Under the pieces are notes generated by a model. That model worked only from the letters and a program-made list of their open reading frames with translations. It was not told where the DNA came from and did no database searches. From Pseudomonas fluorescens (GTDB taxonomy: Bacteria > Pseudomonadota > Gammaproteobacteria > Pseudomonadales > Pseudomonadaceae): a stretch of 64,000 nucleotides of DNA. The stretch's first letter is position 1; each line of letters opens with the position of its first letter. Positions 36,043 through 44,817 of the stretch are shown piece after piece. The translations under genes and the position numbers were made by a program. The stretch is taken from positions 121,628 to 185,627 of the forward strand of contig NZ_JAGGOG010000026.1 of the NCBI RefSeq assembly GCF_018614655.1. Direction: 5' to 3'.

Positions 36043-37157
36043 GGTTCTTCCTCCAAGGGTTGGAAACGACGGATGGAAAACGCTTCGATGGGCTGGCGAC
36101 TGGCTCCGGTGCAGACGATGTCTGCCAGCGCTTCGCCGACGGCGGGGCCGAGCTGGAACCCGGCACCGGCAAAGCCGAAACCGTGAAGCAGGCCAGGTTG
36201 GGTACTGCTTTCGCCAATCACCGGTTCGTGATCGGGCAAATAACCTTCGGTGCCGCTCCAGGTACGAATCGCCTGGGCACCTTTGAGGAACGGGTACAAC
36301 TGCGCGGCATTGCGCAGAATTTCCAGCACCGCTGCTTGCCCCGGCCGAGCCTGCTGCGTGCCGAGGGCGAAGCCACGACCGCCACCGAGGATGCAATTGC
36401 CGCGCGCCACTTGCCGCGCATAGATCCCGCCGCCTTCAACGCCGGTGCTGACGTCCATCACCCTCGGCAACGGCTCGGTCACCAGCATCGCCGGGTGCGC
36501 CGAGTGCATGGGCACCGACTCGCCAAACTGCGTGGCCACGGTGTTGGCCCAGGCGCCGGCGCAGTTCAGCAGCCAGGGCGCTTGCAGGTGCAAGCCATTG
36601 GCGCAGCGCACCTGGAACAGGCGGCTGTCGTGTTCGATATGGCTCACTTCAGACTGTTCGAAGACTTGTGCGCCAAGGCGTTGTGCCGCGCGGGCGAAGG
36701 CTGGTGAAACCAATCGTGGATTGGCGTGGCCGTCCTCGGGGCACAACGACGCGCCAACCGCCACATCGCCGACCCAGGGAAAACGCGCCCGCAGTTGGGC
36801 ATGATCGAGCAGGTGCAAATTCAGGCCAAACCCATGGCTGGCCTCGGCGTAGGCGTGCAGCGCGGCGAGGTCGGCGTGGCTGCGCGCCAACTTCAGATGC
36901 CCGGAGCGCACGTACTCCCCATCAATGCCAATCAGCCCCGGCAAGTCTGCCCACAGCTGATGTGCCCGTTGCGACAGCGGCAACTGATGCAGCGGCCGGC
37001 CCTGGCGACGCACGCCGCCGTAGTTGACGCCGCTGGAATGGGAGCCACAGAAGTCCCGCTCCAGCAGCACCACGCGTTGACCTTTTTGCGCGAGCATCAG
37101 TGCCGCCGAGGCACCGACAATCCCACCGCCGAGGACGATAACGTCACTGTCGATCAT
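36033..37157 (-). CDS. FAD oxidoreductase, beta-type subunit (HcnC/OoxB/DadA-like)
   Basis: A 374-residue D-amino-acid-oxidase-fold flavoprotein. The N-terminal FAD motif is DVIVLGGGIVGASAALML (residues 4-21). The C-terminal HGFGFAGAGFQLGPAVGEAL is typical of DadA, HcnC and opine oxidase B. The frame is open further upstream, but ATG 37157 begins the protein and overlaps the preceding gene by four bases. With the HcnB-like and 2Fe-2S subunits upstream it should form a membrane-associated dehydrogenase for an N-substituted amino acid, opine or D-amino acid. True HcnABC is less likely given the transporter context. Confidence 0.88.
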   Translation of the reverse strand: MIDSDVIVLGGGIVGASAALMLAQKGQRVVLLERDFCGSHSSGVNYGGVRRQGRPLHQLPLSQRAHQLWADLPGLIGIDGEYVRSGHLKLARSHADLAALHAYAEASHGFGLNLHLLDHAQLRARFPWVGDVAVGASLCPEDGHANPRLVSPAFARAAQRLGAQVFEQSEVSHIEHDSRLFQVRCANGLHLQAPWLLNCAGAWANTVATQFGESVPMHSAHPAMLVTEPLPRVMDVSTGVEGGGIYARQVARGNCILGGGRGFALGTQQARPGQAAVLEILRNAAQLYPFLKGAQAIRTWSGTEGYLPDHEPVIGESSTQPGLLHGFGFAGAGFQLGPAVGEALADIVCTGASRQPIEAFSIRRFQPLEEEPCP

Positions 37158-38497
37158 GGCTGCACCTCCACGCCAAACGGCAGCGGTTTGATCGGTGCCT
37201 GGCCGCGTAACCGGCCAATGCTCTCCAAGGGCCGGCCACTGCGTTGGGCGACGATTTCCGCCGCCGCCAACCCGCACATCCGACCCTGGCAGCGCCCCAT
37301 GCCGACTCGGCAATGGGCTTTCACCCGATTCAGTTCCCAGTGGCCTTCGTCCACCACTGCGCGTACATCGCCGACGCTGACTTCTTCGCAGCGGCACAGG
37401 ATCAACTCATCCGGCGCATCAGCAGCCCAGTTCTCGGGGAACGGAAACGCGGTTTCCAGTCCCTGACGAAAGCGTTGGATGCTCGCCAACTGTTGTTCCA
37501 GAACGGGGCCGCGGCGGTGATCCAGGGCCACGCCCAGGTCTTCCAGTACGGCCAGTGCCGCTCGCTCCCCGGCCATCTGCGCGGCATCCGCACCCATGAT
37601 GCCGGCGCCGTCGCCCGCAAGGTAAACCCCTTCGACACTGCTGCGTCCCGCCGCGTCGCGGGTTGGCAACCAGGCACGGTTCAATTCGTTCCAAGCGAAC
37701 TCACAGCCCAGCAAGTCAGCCAGTTGGGTTTCGCTGCGCAGGGCATGGGCAAAGGCGACGGCGTCACAGGCCAGCGTCTGCTGGTTCCAATGAATGCCCG
37801 TGACCCGTTGCTCACCGTCAATCCGCTCCAGGGTTGCGCCCTGATGCACCGGGATACCATGGGCGGTCAGCCAGGCGCGGTAATACATGCCTTTGGCCAA
37901 GGTCGGCGGTTGGCCGAGCAGGGCTGGCAGGGCACGGCATTGAGCGCTGAAGGGCGCACTGTCGAGCACCGCGACTACCTTGGCCCCGGCTTTGGCGTAT
38001 TGATACGCCACCAGGTACAGCAACGGTCCGCTGCCGCAGAACGCCACCCGTTCACCGATGGCGCAGCCCTGATACTTCAAGGCTATCTGCGCGGCGCCCA
38101 GGCTGTAGACCCCGGGCAAGGTCCAACCCGGAACCGGCAGAATGCGGTCGGTGGCACCCGTGGCGACGATGATTTTTGAGTACTCGATACTGTCGGCGTG
38201 GCCGTTACTGAGGGTGTCCAGGCGAGCGTTTTCGGCGTTCCACACCAGCGTCTCCGGGCGGTAATCAATCAATGGTGCCAGCTCATCCAGTGTGCGATGC
38301 GTCGCAACGGCCTTGCTTGCTTCGAAGCCATATAGCTGCTTGGCCGAGCGCTGAAAGTTTGCAGGTGTGCGACGATAAATCTGCCCGCCGCCACGCAGGC
38401 TCTCATCCACCAGGCACGGCGTCACACCGTGATCAAGTAACGTGCGCGCAGCGCTGATGCCTGCAGGTCCGGCCCCGACAATCACCACCGTCTTCAT
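37154..38497 (-). CDS. FAD/NAD(P)-type oxidoreductase, alpha subunit with 2Fe-2S BFD-like domain (HcnB/OoxA-like)
   Basis: A 447-residue flavoprotein. The first FAD motif is VVIVGAGPAGISAARTLLDH (residues 4-23). A second nucleotide motif is VAFCGSGPLLYLVAYQYAKA. A C-terminal cysteine-rich domain with CRCEE and CRVGMGRCQGRMC should bind a 2Fe-2S cluster. This architecture is shared by HcnB, opine oxidase A and D-hydroxyproline dehydrogenase subunits. It overlaps its neighbours on both sides by four bases, so all three subunits are co-translated. The substrate cannot be named from sequence. Confidence 0.9.
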   Translation of the reverse strand: MKTVVIVGAGPAGISAARTLLDHGVTPCLVDESLRGGGQIYRRTPANFQRSAKQLYGFEASKAVATHRTLDELAPLIDYRPETLVWNAENARLDTLSNGHADSIEYSKIIVATGATDRILPVPGWTLPGVYSLGAAQIALKYQGCAIGERVAFCGSGPLLYLVAYQYAKAGAKVVAVLDSAPFSAQCRALPALLGQPPTLAKGMYYRAWLTAHGIPVHQGATLERIDGEQRVTGIHWNQQTLACDAVAFAHALRSETQLADLLGCEFAWNELNRAWLPTRDAAGRSSVEGVYLAGDGAGIMGADAAQMAGERAALAVLEDLGVALDHRRGPVLEQQLASIQRFRQGLETAFPFPENWAADAPDELILCRCEEVSVGDVRAVVDEGHWELNRVKAHCRVGMGRCQGRMCGLAAAEIVAQRSGRPLESIGRLRGQAPIKPLPFGVEVQP

Positions 38498-38784
38498 GAC
38501 AGGCGCCCCGGATCACGGCGAATCGCCTGGCCATCTTCCAGTAACGTCGAGCAGGCACGCACCCGGCGGCCATCTTCCAGGCGTACCCAGCAATCCTGGC
38601 AAGCGCCCATCAGGCAAAAACCGGCACGCCGTTCGGCACTGAAATCACTGCCGCGCAGGTGCTCGGTGCAGGTCAGCACCGCCGTCAGCAGGGTATCGCC
38701 CAGCAAGCCCGTGGCGGGTTGTCCGTCGAGGGTGAAGGCCAGGGTCGGGCGTTCGGTCTCGGCCAATCGTTTGAACAACGCCAT
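38494..38784 (-). CDS. 2Fe-2S ferredoxin-like small subunit (HcnA/gamma-type)
   Basis: A 96-residue protein with the 2Fe-2S cysteine pattern: GFCLMGACQDC and a later ACS. It corresponds to HcnA and to the gamma subunit of opine or hydroxyproline dehydrogenases. It should pass electrons from the flavin subunits onward. ATG 38784 shares a base with the stop codon of the upstream permease gene; a TTG codon three bases earlier is less likely. Confidence 0.9.
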   Translation of the reverse strand: MALFKRLAETERPTLAFTLDGQPATGLLGDTLLTAVLTCTEHLRGSDFSAERRAGFCLMGACQDCWVRLEDGRRVRACSTLLEDGQAIRRDPGRLS

Positions 38785-39578
38785 CAATGTTTCCCCACCA
38801 GCACCCGGTCCAGGCCGTAGACCCGGTCGAGCAGAATCATCGCGGCGGCCGTCAAGGCAATCACCAGTGCCGACACCGCTGCCATCATCGGGTCAATGGA
38901 TTCGGTGGCGTACACATACATGCGCACCGGCAACGTTTGCGTGGCTGGCGAGCTGACAAAAATCGACAGGGTGACTTCATCGAAACTGTTGATGAACGCC
39001 AGCAGCCAGCCACCGGCCACGCCGGGCAGAATCATCGGCAGAGTGATCTTGCGAAACAGAGTAAAGCGGCTGGCACCAAGGGATTCAGCTGCTTGCTCGG
39101 CGCTGCGATCGATGCCAATGGCGGCGGCCAATACCAGGCGCAGCACGTACGGTGTGATGATTACCACGTGGGCCAACATCAGCCAGGTGAAGCTGCCATT
39201 GACCCCCATCAATGCAAACAGCCGCAGCATCGCCACCCCCAGCACCAGGTGCGGAATGATGATGGGCGAGAGGAACAGCGCACTGAAAAAGTTGCGGCCG
39301 GGGAATTGATAACGGCTGATGGCCAAGGCCGCAGGCACGGCAATCAGTGTCGCCAGAGTGGCGGCAACAAACGCCAGGACCAGGCTGTTATAGAAGGCGT
39401 GAATAAAATCGGCCCGCTCGAACACCGCGCGGAACCAGCGCAGGGAAAAGCCCGAGGTGGGCAGGCTCAAGGTGTTTTCCGGGGTAAAGGCTACCAGGCA
39501 CACCACCACCAGCGGCGCCATCATGAACAGCACCACCAGGCCGTGAAACCCCAGGGCCAAAGGACCGTTTCTCGACAT
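38784..39578 (-). CDS. ABC importer inner-membrane permease (PotC-like)
   Basis: A 264-residue permease with six helices and the family EAA loop visible as EQAAESLGASRFTLFRKITL followed by PMILPGVAGG. It belongs to the PotC half of spermidine/putrescine-type importers and pairs with the PotB-like permease three bases upstream. With the ATPase and the binding protein it completes the importer of this operon. Confidence 0.92.
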   Translation of the reverse strand: MSRNGPLALGFHGLVVLFMMAPLVVVCLVAFTPENTLSLPTSGFSLRWFRAVFERADFIHAFYNSLVLAFVAATLATLIAVPAALAISRYQFPGRNFFSALFLSPIIIPHLVLGVAMLRLFALMGVNGSFTWLMLAHVVIITPYVLRLVLAAAIGIDRSAEQAAESLGASRFTLFRKITLPMILPGVAGGWLLAFINSFDEVTLSIFVSSPATQTLPVRMYVYATESIDPMMAAVSALVIALTAAAMILLDRVYGLDRVLVGKH

Positions 39579-39581
39579 CTT

Positions 39582-40427
39582 TCAGACTCCCAGGGACTTT
39601 TTGTAGCGGCCTTCGACCATGCGGTTCCAGCTCAGCATGATCAGCAGATTGACCAACAGCAGCACCACCGCGATGGTCGCGCCCATGGGCCAGTTCAGTT
39701 CCGAGAGGTATTGGTCATAGACCACCGTGGCGACCATTTTCAGCCGGCGTCCGCCCAGCAGGCCGGGGATGGCGAAGGAACTGGCCGCTAGGCCAAACAC
39801 GATCAGGGTTCCGGATAACACCCCGGGCATGACCTGGGGCAGGACGATCTTGCGCATCACTGTGGCCTGGCTGGCACCGAGGGACAGGGCCGCCTGCTCC
39901 GCCGAGGGGTCGAGTTTTTGCAGGGAGGTCCACACCGGAATGATCATGAACGGCAGCATCACGTGAACCAGTGCGATGATCACTGCGAATGAGGTGTACA
40001 GCAGCTTCACCGGGCGCCCGCCGAGGGCCTGGATAACTTGGTTGACCAAACCGTCGGCGCCCAGCAACAGGCTCCAGCCGAAGGCCCGCACCACCACCGA
40101 AATCAGCAACGGTGTGAGGATCAGAATCAGGAAGATCGAGCGCCATGGCGTGCCCATGCGGCTGAGGACGTAGGCCTCGGGAACACCGATTACCACGCAC
40201 AACAAGGTGACCACGGCGCTGATCCAGAAGGTGCGCCAGAAGATTTCATAGAAGTACGAGTCACTGAACAGCGACAGGTAGTGGGCGAAGGTCCATTCAT
40301 CAGCCTTGACCCCCACCTGATAGTCGAAGACGTTGAACGACAACACCAGCGTCAGGCCCAGGGGCAGAATCAACAGCCCGAAAAACAGCACCAGCGCCGG
40401 CAACGACAGCAGGTAGCCACGGCTCAT
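39582..40427 (-). CDS. ABC importer inner-membrane permease (PotB-like)
   Basis: A 281-residue permease. The EAA loop is EQAALSLGASQATVMRKIVL, then PQVMPGVLSG, and about six membrane helices are visible. It overlaps the ATPase gene upstream by ATGA and is followed by the PotC-like gene, the standard order for polyamine-type importers. Confidence 0.92.
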   Translation of the reverse strand: MSRGYLLSLPALVLFFGLLILPLGLTLVLSFNVFDYQVGVKADEWTFAHYLSLFSDSYFYEIFWRTFWISAVVTLLCVVIGVPEAYVLSRMGTPWRSIFLILILTPLLISVVVRAFGWSLLLGADGLVNQVIQALGGRPVKLLYTSFAVIIALVHVMLPFMIIPVWTSLQKLDPSAEQAALSLGASQATVMRKIVLPQVMPGVLSGTLIVFGLAASSFAIPGLLGGRRLKMVATVVYDQYLSELNWPMGATIAVVLLLVNLLIMLSWNRMVEGRYKKSLGV

Positions 40428-41452
40428 GTGCGCACCTCATCTGCCGCCAGTACCCGCAGCAGGCTGGCTTGCCAATCCAGGCCCACCGCCGCACCGCAAC
40501 CCAGGGGCGCGCTGCCGTCGTTGCGGCGTACGACGGTCAGTTCGCCGATATCGGTCTTGATGCGGTACAGCCATTGGCTGCCGAAGAAGTAGCTGTCGAG
40601 GATGTTGCCTTGCAGGCGCCCGGCGCCTGCGGCCACCAGGTCGATTTTTTCCGGGCGCAGGCTCAGGGTCAGTGCGCCGTCACCTTTGTCGAAGCGCACT
40701 TTTGGCGCACCGAGTTCATCGAAGTCGCCCGCCAGCAAGTTGGCCTTGCCGACAAAGTCAGAGATGAAACGGGTGCGCGGGTGTTCGTAGAGTTTGTAGG
40801 GCGCATCGATCTGAGTCACACGCCCGGCTTGCATCACGACGACTCGGTCGCTGATGGACAACGCTTCGGCCTGGTCGTGGGTGACCATCAGGGTGGTGAT
40901 GCCGACTTCGCACTGGATGCGGCGGATTTCGAACTGCATCTCCTCACGCAAGTTGGCGTCGAGGTTGGACAGCGGCTCGTCCAGCAGCAACACCGGCGGT
41001 TCGATCACCAACGCGCGGGCCAGGGCCACACGCTGGCGTTGGCCGCCGGAGAGTTCCCGGGGATAACGCTCGGCGTGGGGCGCCAGGCGCACCAGGTCCA
41101 GCACGGTTTTCACTCGGCTGGCGATCTCGGCGGCCGGCACCTTGCGCATCTTCAAGCCGAAGGCGACGTTGTCGCGCACGCTCATGTGGGGGAACAGGGC
41201 GTAGCTCTGGAACACCACGCCGAGGCCGCGGCTGGCGGGTTTGGCGTGGGTGATGTCGCGGCCGTCGAGGAGGATCTTGCCGGCGCTGACATCGACGAAG
41301 CCGGCGATCATTTGCAGGGTGGTGGTCTTGCCGCAACCGGAAGGGCCGAGCAGGGAGACGAACTCGCCTTTTTCTACCGAGAGGTCGGTGGCGACTACGG
41401 CGTCGACGGCACCATAGCGTTTGCTCAAGGCCTGGAGTTGGAGAAATGCCAT
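40424..41452 (-). CDS. ABC importer ATPase (PotA-like)
   Basis: A 342-residue ATPase. It has Walker A GPSGCGKTT, signature LSGGQRQR, Walker B LLLDEPLSNLD and the switch His in MVTHDQAEAL, then a C-terminal TOBE domain. It is the first gene of the seven-gene operon running to 35005 (ATPase, two permeases, three oxidoreductase subunits, binding protein). The divergent IclR regulator at 41694 and palindromes in the intervening 240 bp suggest substrate-dependent control. Confidence 0.93.
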   Translation of the reverse strand: MAFLQLQALSKRYGAVDAVVATDLSVEKGEFVSLLGPSGCGKTTTLQMIAGFVDVSAGKILLDGRDITHAKPASRGLGVVFQSYALFPHMSVRDNVAFGLKMRKVPAAEIASRVKTVLDLVRLAPHAERYPRELSGGQRQRVALARALVIEPPVLLLDEPLSNLDANLREEMQFEIRRIQCEVGITTLMVTHDQAEALSISDRVVVMQAGRVTQIDAPYKLYEHPRTRFISDFVGKANLLAGDFDELGAPKVRFDKGDGALTLSLRPEKIDLVAAGAGRLQGNILDSYFFGSQWLYRIKTDIGELTVVRRNDGSAPLGCGAAVGLDWQASLLRVLAADEVRT

Positions 41453-41626
41453 GTCTGCGTTCCACCTTTTTTGAGTCGCGTCGAGACGCGCTTTTTTGTT
41501 TTGGGCAGATGCGAAAAGGGTAGTGCGGGTGCGTTGGCGCTCGATCTCGGTCGGCTGCCGTTAGTTGTTCATTTCGCCCCTGTGGACGCAGATTAGGACG
41601 AAGACTAGGATGGGCGAAAGGTGGAA

Positions 41627-41675
41627 TTTCACTGAAAGGAGTACTTTTTTCAGTTTCATTCACTGACCAGAATTT
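41627..41675. promoter_or_regulatory. Candidate IclR operator cluster
   Basis: A perfect palindrome TTTCACTGAAA (41627-41637) is followed by related TTTCATTCACTGA (41654-41666). A further ATTCC-7-GGAAT palindrome containing CACTGAACGG lies just inside the IclR coding region. The repeated CACTGAA core between the divergent IclR and ABC genes points to a regulator binding site. Confidence 0.5.
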
Positions 41676-41693
41676 GTAGTGAGATTGAACCTT

Positions 41694-42530
41694 ATGAATT
41701 CCACTGAACGGAATGAAAGTGTCAGGGAAGTTGGCGTCGGCAGTGTTTCGCGTTTGTTCGCGCTGTTGCGCATTCTCGGGGCGGCGCCCGAGGGTGGCGA
41801 ACGGGTGACGCAGTTGGCGCAGCAGGTGGGCCTGTCGCAGCCCACCACCCACCGGTTGTTGCGCAGCCTGATGGACGAGGGCATGGTCGAGCAGGACGCG
41901 CGCAGTAAACGCTATCGCTTGAGCTTGGAGTTTTTCGCCCTGGCGGCTAACGCGGGGAATACCGGCAACTTGCGCGACCTGGTGCGTCCGAGCATGTTGC
42001 GGCTCAGTGCTTCGCTGGGGGATTCGCTATTCCTGCTGGCTCGCAGCGGCTTTGACGCGGTCTGCCTGGACCGCAGCGAAGGCCCGTACCCGATCCGCAC
42101 GTTCACCGGCGATATCGGTGGCCGCGTGGCCCTGGGCGTGGGGCAGGGCAGCCTGGCGATCCTGGCGTTCTTGCCGGAGGAAGAGCGTGAAACGGTGATC
42201 CGCTACAACTTACCGAGGCTCAAGGACTTTCACCTGTATGACGAAGTATTCCTGCGTTCGGAAGTAGAGAACGTCCGTCGCCTGGGCTATGCCGCGCGCA
42301 ATACCGGGGTGCTGGAAGGCATGGCGGGCCTGGCGGTGCCGATCCTCAATCGTGATGGCCATGCGGTGGCGGCGTTGAGTGTGGCGACCATCAGTGACCG
42401 GTTGGGACCCAGTCGTTTACCGACGGTGGTGGAACTGCTCAAGCGCGAAGCGGCAGCCATCGGCCCGCGCATCAATCCGTTTGATCCGACCTTGCGTCGG
42501 CCTTCACAAATCTTTAGTGGCAAAGATTAG
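41694..42530 (+). CDS. IclR-family transcriptional regulator
   Basis: A 278-residue IclR protein. The N-terminal winged helix (VSRLFALLRILGAAPEGGER, then VGLSQPTTHRLLRSLMDEGM) is followed by the GAF-like effector domain (from about residue 95). It is divergent from the ABC-dehydrogenase operon and probably controls it. GTG 41679 is an alternative start; ATG 41694 is preferred. IclR proteins commonly sense a catabolic substrate and either repress or activate. Confidence 0.88.
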   Translation: MNSTERNESVREVGVGSVSRLFALLRILGAAPEGGERVTQLAQQVGLSQPTTHRLLRSLMDEGMVEQDARSKRYRLSLEFFALAANAGNTGNLRDLVRPSMLRLSASLGDSLFLLARSGFDAVCLDRSEGPYPIRTFTGDIGGRVALGVGQGSLAILAFLPEEERETVIRYNLPRLKDFHLYDEVFLRSEVENVRRLGYAARNTGVLEGMAGLAVPILNRDGHAVAALSVATISDRLGPSRLPTVVELLKREAAAIGPRINPFDPTLRRPSQIFSGKD

Positions 42531-42539
42531 GGTTACGAC

Positions 42540-42581
42540 TAATATAATCCGGGTAAAACATATATCACCCGGATTATATTA
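42540..42581. promoter_or_regulatory. Perfect 15-bp inverted repeat directly before the DUF2239 start codon
   Basis: AATATAATCCGGGT and its exact inverse ACCCGGATTATATT, plus a closing T-A pair, enclose a 12-base loop (42555-42566). The right arm ends four bases before ATG 42585. It has no T-run as a terminator would and no ribosome binding site is seen there. It could be an operator, an RNA hairpin controlling translation, or a 3' hairpin of the IclR transcript. Confidence 0.7.
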
Positions 42582-42584
42582 ATT

Positions 42585-43169
42585 ATGAACACGCAGACGT
42601 TTCCCCGTTGCACTGCCTTTCTCGGTCATCGACGTGTGGCCGACGGTTCCTATGCCGATGTCGCCGATGACCTGGCGGGCCTTGACTTATCGGTAGGTGG
42701 CTTGCTGGTGTTTGATGATGCCAGCGGTATTCAAGTCGACTACCCCTGGCCCGTGGGCTACGCTGCGGCGCAGCCAGGAGGTGTGTCGGCGGCCGATGTT
42801 GAGCCTGCGACGACGCCTTCCGTGGGGCGCCCGCGTCTTGGAGTGGTAGCCCGTGAAGTGACCTTGTTGCCCCGGCACTGGGAGTGGCTGGGGCAACAGC
42901 AAGGCGGTGCATCGGCCGCGTTGCGGCGGCTGGTGGATGAGGCCCGCAATGCGCATGCCGAGCGAGATGTGGTGCGCCAGGCGAAGGAATCCAGCTATCG
43001 TTTCATGAGCGCCATCGGCGGTGACCTGCCGGGTTTTGAAGAAGCCTCACGGGCGTTATTTGCCCAGGATGGGGCTGAGTTTTCCAATAAGATTGCCCAT
43101 TGGCCGATCGATGTACAGACGTACCTCGCCTGGCTGTCGCGCAACGCTTTTCCTGTCAAACCGCACTGA
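42585..43169 (+). CDS. DUF2239 family protein, function unknown
   Basis: A 194-residue soluble protein that looks like DUF2239, with the characteristic GRPRLGVVAREVTLLPRHWE segment at about residue 85 and a helical C-terminal half. No catalytic motif or membrane segment is seen. It starts ATG 42585 immediately after a perfect inverted repeat and with no recognisable Shine-Dalgarno sequence, which is unusual. The MATE gene follows after 13 bp, so co-expression is possible. Family recognition is from memory of the motif; no function is known. Confidence 0.75.
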   Translation: MNTQTFPRCTAFLGHRRVADGSYADVADDLAGLDLSVGGLLVFDDASGIQVDYPWPVGYAAAQPGGVSAADVEPATTPSVGRPRLGVVAREVTLLPRHWEWLGQQQGGASAALRRLVDEARNAHAERDVVRQAKESSYRFMSAIGGDLPGFEEASRALFAQDGAEFSNKIAHWPIDVQTYLAWLSRNAFPVKPH

Positions 43170-43182
43170 GACCCGAACCCTC

Positions 43183-44550
43183 ATGCAAGTCGCTATGCCA
43201 CAAACCGTGCAACGGCCGCTATGGCGGATCTACCTGATCTTTCTGGCACCGATGGTGCTGTCCAACTTTCTCCAGAGCTTTTCCGGGACCCTCAACGGCA
43301 TCTACGTCGGGCAAATGCTCGGTACTCAGGCGCTGGCGGCGGTGTCGGGGATGTTTCCCATCGTGTTCTTCTTTATCGCCCTGGTGATCGGTTTGGGCGC
43401 GGGCGCTTCGGTGCTGATCGGCCAGGCCTGGGGCGCGCAGGAGACGGGGATGGTCAAGTCGATCACCGGCTCCACCTTGACCCTCGGTGCGTTGATCGGG
43501 GTGATCGCTGCAGTCCTGGGCAGCCTGTTCGCCCGCCCGGCGATGCTGGCGTTGGGCACACCGATGGATGTGTTGGACGATGCCGTCAGCTATGCGCAAG
43601 CGATGATGCTGATCATGCCGTTGCTGCTGGTGTTCATTTTGTACACCCAGCTGCTGCGGGGGGTGAGCGACACGGTGTCACCGCTGCTGGCGCTGGTGGT
43701 ATCGACCACGGTCGGCCTGGTATTGACCCCTGCGTTGATTCTCGGCTGGGTGGGCTTGCCGCCCCTGGGCATTCAGAGCGCGGTGTTCGCCAGCCTGGTG
43801 GGGAACGCCTTGGCGATGCTGTTTCTGATCTTGCGCCTGCGCCATAAAAACCATGTGATGGCGCCTGACCGAGAACTGATGGCAGCGTTGCGCCTGGACC
43901 GAGTGATCCTCGGCAAGGTTCTGCGTATCGGCTTGCCCACCGGCTTGCAGATGGTGGTGCTGTCCCTGTCGGAGCTGGTGATCCTGGCCCTGGTCAACGG
44001 CCATGGCTCCCAGGCCACGGCGGCTTACGGCGCGGTGACGCAGATCGTCAACTATGTGCAATTCCCTGCACTGTCGATTGCCATCACCGCATCGATCCTC
44101 GGCGCCCAGGCCATTGGCGCCGGACGCCTGGAGCGCATCGGGCCGATCCTGCGCACCGGGATCTGGATCAATACGTGTCTGACCGGCGGCTTGATTGTGC
44201 TCAGTTATGTGCTGTCCCACTGGTTGCTGGGGTTGTTCATCACCGACACCGAGGCGCGGGTCAAGGCCGAGCATCTGTTGCACATCATGTTGTGGAGCAT
44301 TCTGGTATTTGGTTTCCAGGCGGTGGTGGGTGGGATCATGCGGGCCAGCGGCGTGGTGCTGGTGCCGGTGGGGATTTCGATCTTCTGCGTCCTGGGCGTG
44401 GAGCTGCCGGTGGCGTATCTGCTCAATGCACGGTTTGGGCTGGAAGGCGTGTGGATGGCGTTTCCGGTGACGTACCTGGCCATGCTGGGGTTACAGGTGG
44501 CCTATTACCGTTTGGTCTGGCGGCACAAACAAATTACGCGATTGATATAA
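43183..44550 (+). CDS. MATE-family multidrug/toxin efflux transporter
   Basis: A 455-residue polytopic protein with twelve helices in two MATE halves. Family features include GTLNGIYVGQMLGTQALAAV and FFFIALVIGLGAGASVLIGQ in the first half, and the repeated pattern in the second half (QFPALSIAITASILGAQAIG). It should export cationic compounds against Na+ or H+. ATG 43183 follows the DUF2239 stop by 13 bases; ATG 43195 is an alternative start. No regulator is adjacent. Confidence 0.92.
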   Translation: MQVAMPQTVQRPLWRIYLIFLAPMVLSNFLQSFSGTLNGIYVGQMLGTQALAAVSGMFPIVFFFIALVIGLGAGASVLIGQAWGAQETGMVKSITGSTLTLGALIGVIAAVLGSLFARPAMLALGTPMDVLDDAVSYAQAMMLIMPLLLVFILYTQLLRGVSDTVSPLLALVVSTTVGLVLTPALILGWVGLPPLGIQSAVFASLVGNALAMLFLILRLRHKNHVMAPDRELMAALRLDRVILGKVLRIGLPTGLQMVVLSLSELVILALVNGHGSQATAAYGAVTQIVNYVQFPALSIAITASILGAQAIGAGRLERIGPILRTGIWINTCLTGGLIVLSYVLSHWLLGLFITDTEARVKAEHLLHIMLWSILVFGFQAVVGGIMRASGVVLVPVGISIFCVLGVELPVAYLLNARFGLEGVWMAFPVTYLAMLGLQVAYYRLVWRHKQITRLI

Positions 44551-44686
44551 GGGTGGGGGCCGTTTATGGCCCTTTCCTACAAAAAGATGCGCTTTTTACC
44601 AGCGCTGAGTTTGATGTTTTCTACTGGTTCTTTTGGTCGTTGCTCCAGGCGCCGGTGCGGTTTTCTCGCTGGATACTGGCCGTTCT

Positions 44687-44715
44687 GGAACTGTTTTCGG
44701 GGCGGTTGCCACACA
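44687..44715 (+). promoter_or_regulatory. hrp box (HrpL-type ECF sigma promoter), copy 1
   Basis: GGAACT, 16 bases, CCACACA. This matches the P. syringae hrp box GGAACC-N15/16-CCACnnA with one mismatch. It lies 102 bp upstream of the effector-like gene at 44818 and on its strand. Confidence 0.75.
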
Positions 44716-44817
44716 CCAGTGGTCCATCTTCTTTCATATCAAAGCCGCTTGATGGGTGGCTGATATGCCTCAGTCGAAGATGGAAACTTCAACGTCGAAC
44801 GAATCCGAGATCCAGTT

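Noticed and set aside
35005..38784. Hydrogen cyanide synthase hcnABC
   Set aside because: The three subunits are homologous to HcnABC, but the genes are embedded in an ABC importer operon with an IclR regulator, unlike hcn operons. A catabolic dehydrogenase is more likely.
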